Part shown: positions 7,548-7,787 of the stretch, in pieces
How positions within the stretch are numbered: position 1 is the first letter of the stretch
How the letters are laid out: the number at the start of each line of letters is the position of its first letter
Made by a program: the position numbers and the translations under genes
NCBI GenBank assembly: GCA_937967665.1
Contig: CALBSZ010000586.1
Span: 1 to 7,787, forward strand
Reading direction: 5' to 3'
Origin: an uncultured Planctomycetaceae bacterium
GTDB taxonomy: Bacteria > Planctomycetota > Planctomycetia > Pirellulales > Pirellulaceae
Length of the DNA stretch: 7,787 bases
Notes under the pieces: model-generated
Database searches by the model: none
What the model saw: only the letters and a program-made list of their open reading frames with translations
Told to the model about the DNA's origin: nothing

Positions 7548-7787
7548 TCAGGCGACGTTCGTCTCCGTCTTGCGTCGTTTGGTGCGAGCCATGTACGCGG
7601 CCCCGATCAGGACGACCAGCAGGTGAACCGAAACAATCACGAAGGGTAACAAGTAACCGGACATGCCGTCCCGCAGGGTGTCACTCTCTTCCGTCAAGCG
7701 ATCGACGCGAACGCCGGTGAACGCCACTCCGATTAGCGTGATCTGTTGAGAATCCTGAATGGGCATTTCGATAGCTTTCTCGACAAC
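7548..7787 (-). CDS. nuoJ: NADH-quinone oxidoreductase subunit J, C-terminal part (truncated by window edge)
   Basis: Only the last 79 codons plus the TGA stop lie in the window. The frame stays open to base 7787 (it begins V-V-E-K-A-I-E), so the ATG at 7764-7766 is probably internal and the real start lies outside. The diagnostic part is the final membrane helix, with GYLLPFVIVSVHLLVVLIGA followed by a basic tail (ARTKRRK). This matches the NuoJ family ending, where a 'LLPFE.vSvlLLvA.iGA' helix precedes a short polar tail; the usual Glu after the Phe is Val here. NuoJ is a small membrane subunit of complex I at the junction between the quinone-site arm and the pumping subunits. It lies 10 bp upstream of nuoK in the canonical J-K-L-M-N order, which strongly supports the call despite the short sequence. 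Confidence 0.85.
   Translation of the reverse strand, partial: VVEKAIEMPIQDSQQITLIGVAFTGVRVDRLTEESDTLRDGMSGYLLPFVIVSVHLLVVLIGAAYMARTKRRKTETNVA

Noticed and set aside
7548..7766. A complete 72-residue small membrane protein starting at the ATG at 7764-7766
   Set aside because: The frame stays open upstream to the window edge, and the segment matches the end of NuoJ in the expected operon position, so it is a truncated nuoJ.

Overview
The window is almost entirely the 3' half of a complex I (NADH:quinone oxidoreductase) operon, all on the minus strand. Read in transcription order (high to low coordinates) it holds the C-terminal end of nuoJ (cut by the window edge), nuoK, nuoL, nuoM and nuoN, then one small gene of unknown function. 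The last ~300 bases hold no gene but carry an ordered nested palindrome that looks like a small mobile element.

Organism: a GC-rich bacterium, most likely a planctomycete (Pirellulales-like). This is inferred from the style of the proteins: an oversized NuoL with histidine-rich loops, a NuoM with a long insertion and a charged tail, the NuoL 'SGYSSKDAI' and NuoN 'FEGATAEV' variants, and the GAAAAGGGGACWGGCWC repeat family. No 16S or marker gene is present, so this is a lean and not a proof.

Layout: nuoJ (7548 to beyond 7787), 10 bp gap, nuoK (7202-7537), 1-nt TGATG overlap, nuoL (4443-7202), 21 bp gap with a good ribosome site, nuoM (2523-4421), 9 bp gap, nuoN (738-2513, GTG start), 1-nt TAGTG overlap, small alpha-helical protein gene (307-738, GTG start). 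Gene order matches the classical nuo operon, and the tight spacing argues for one transcript with translational coupling. NuoJ and NuoK are small membrane subunits at the joint with the peripheral arm. NuoN, NuoM and NuoL are the three antiporter-like proton-pumping subunits of the membrane arm. The key charged residues of all three pumps are present, so the machine looks functional.

Most worth a second look: (1) the nested inverted-repeat element at 51-310, whose outer arm contains the stop codon of the last gene; (2) the small gene coupled to nuoN, whose product looks like a four-helix bundle resembling ferritin-like proteins but lacking most of their metal ligands; (3) NuoL at 919 residues against about 613 in E. 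coli, with histidine-rich loops predicted on opposite membrane faces, an extra helix pair, and a Trp-to-Cys change in a conserved motif. I saw no phage, CRISPR, defence or tRNA features.
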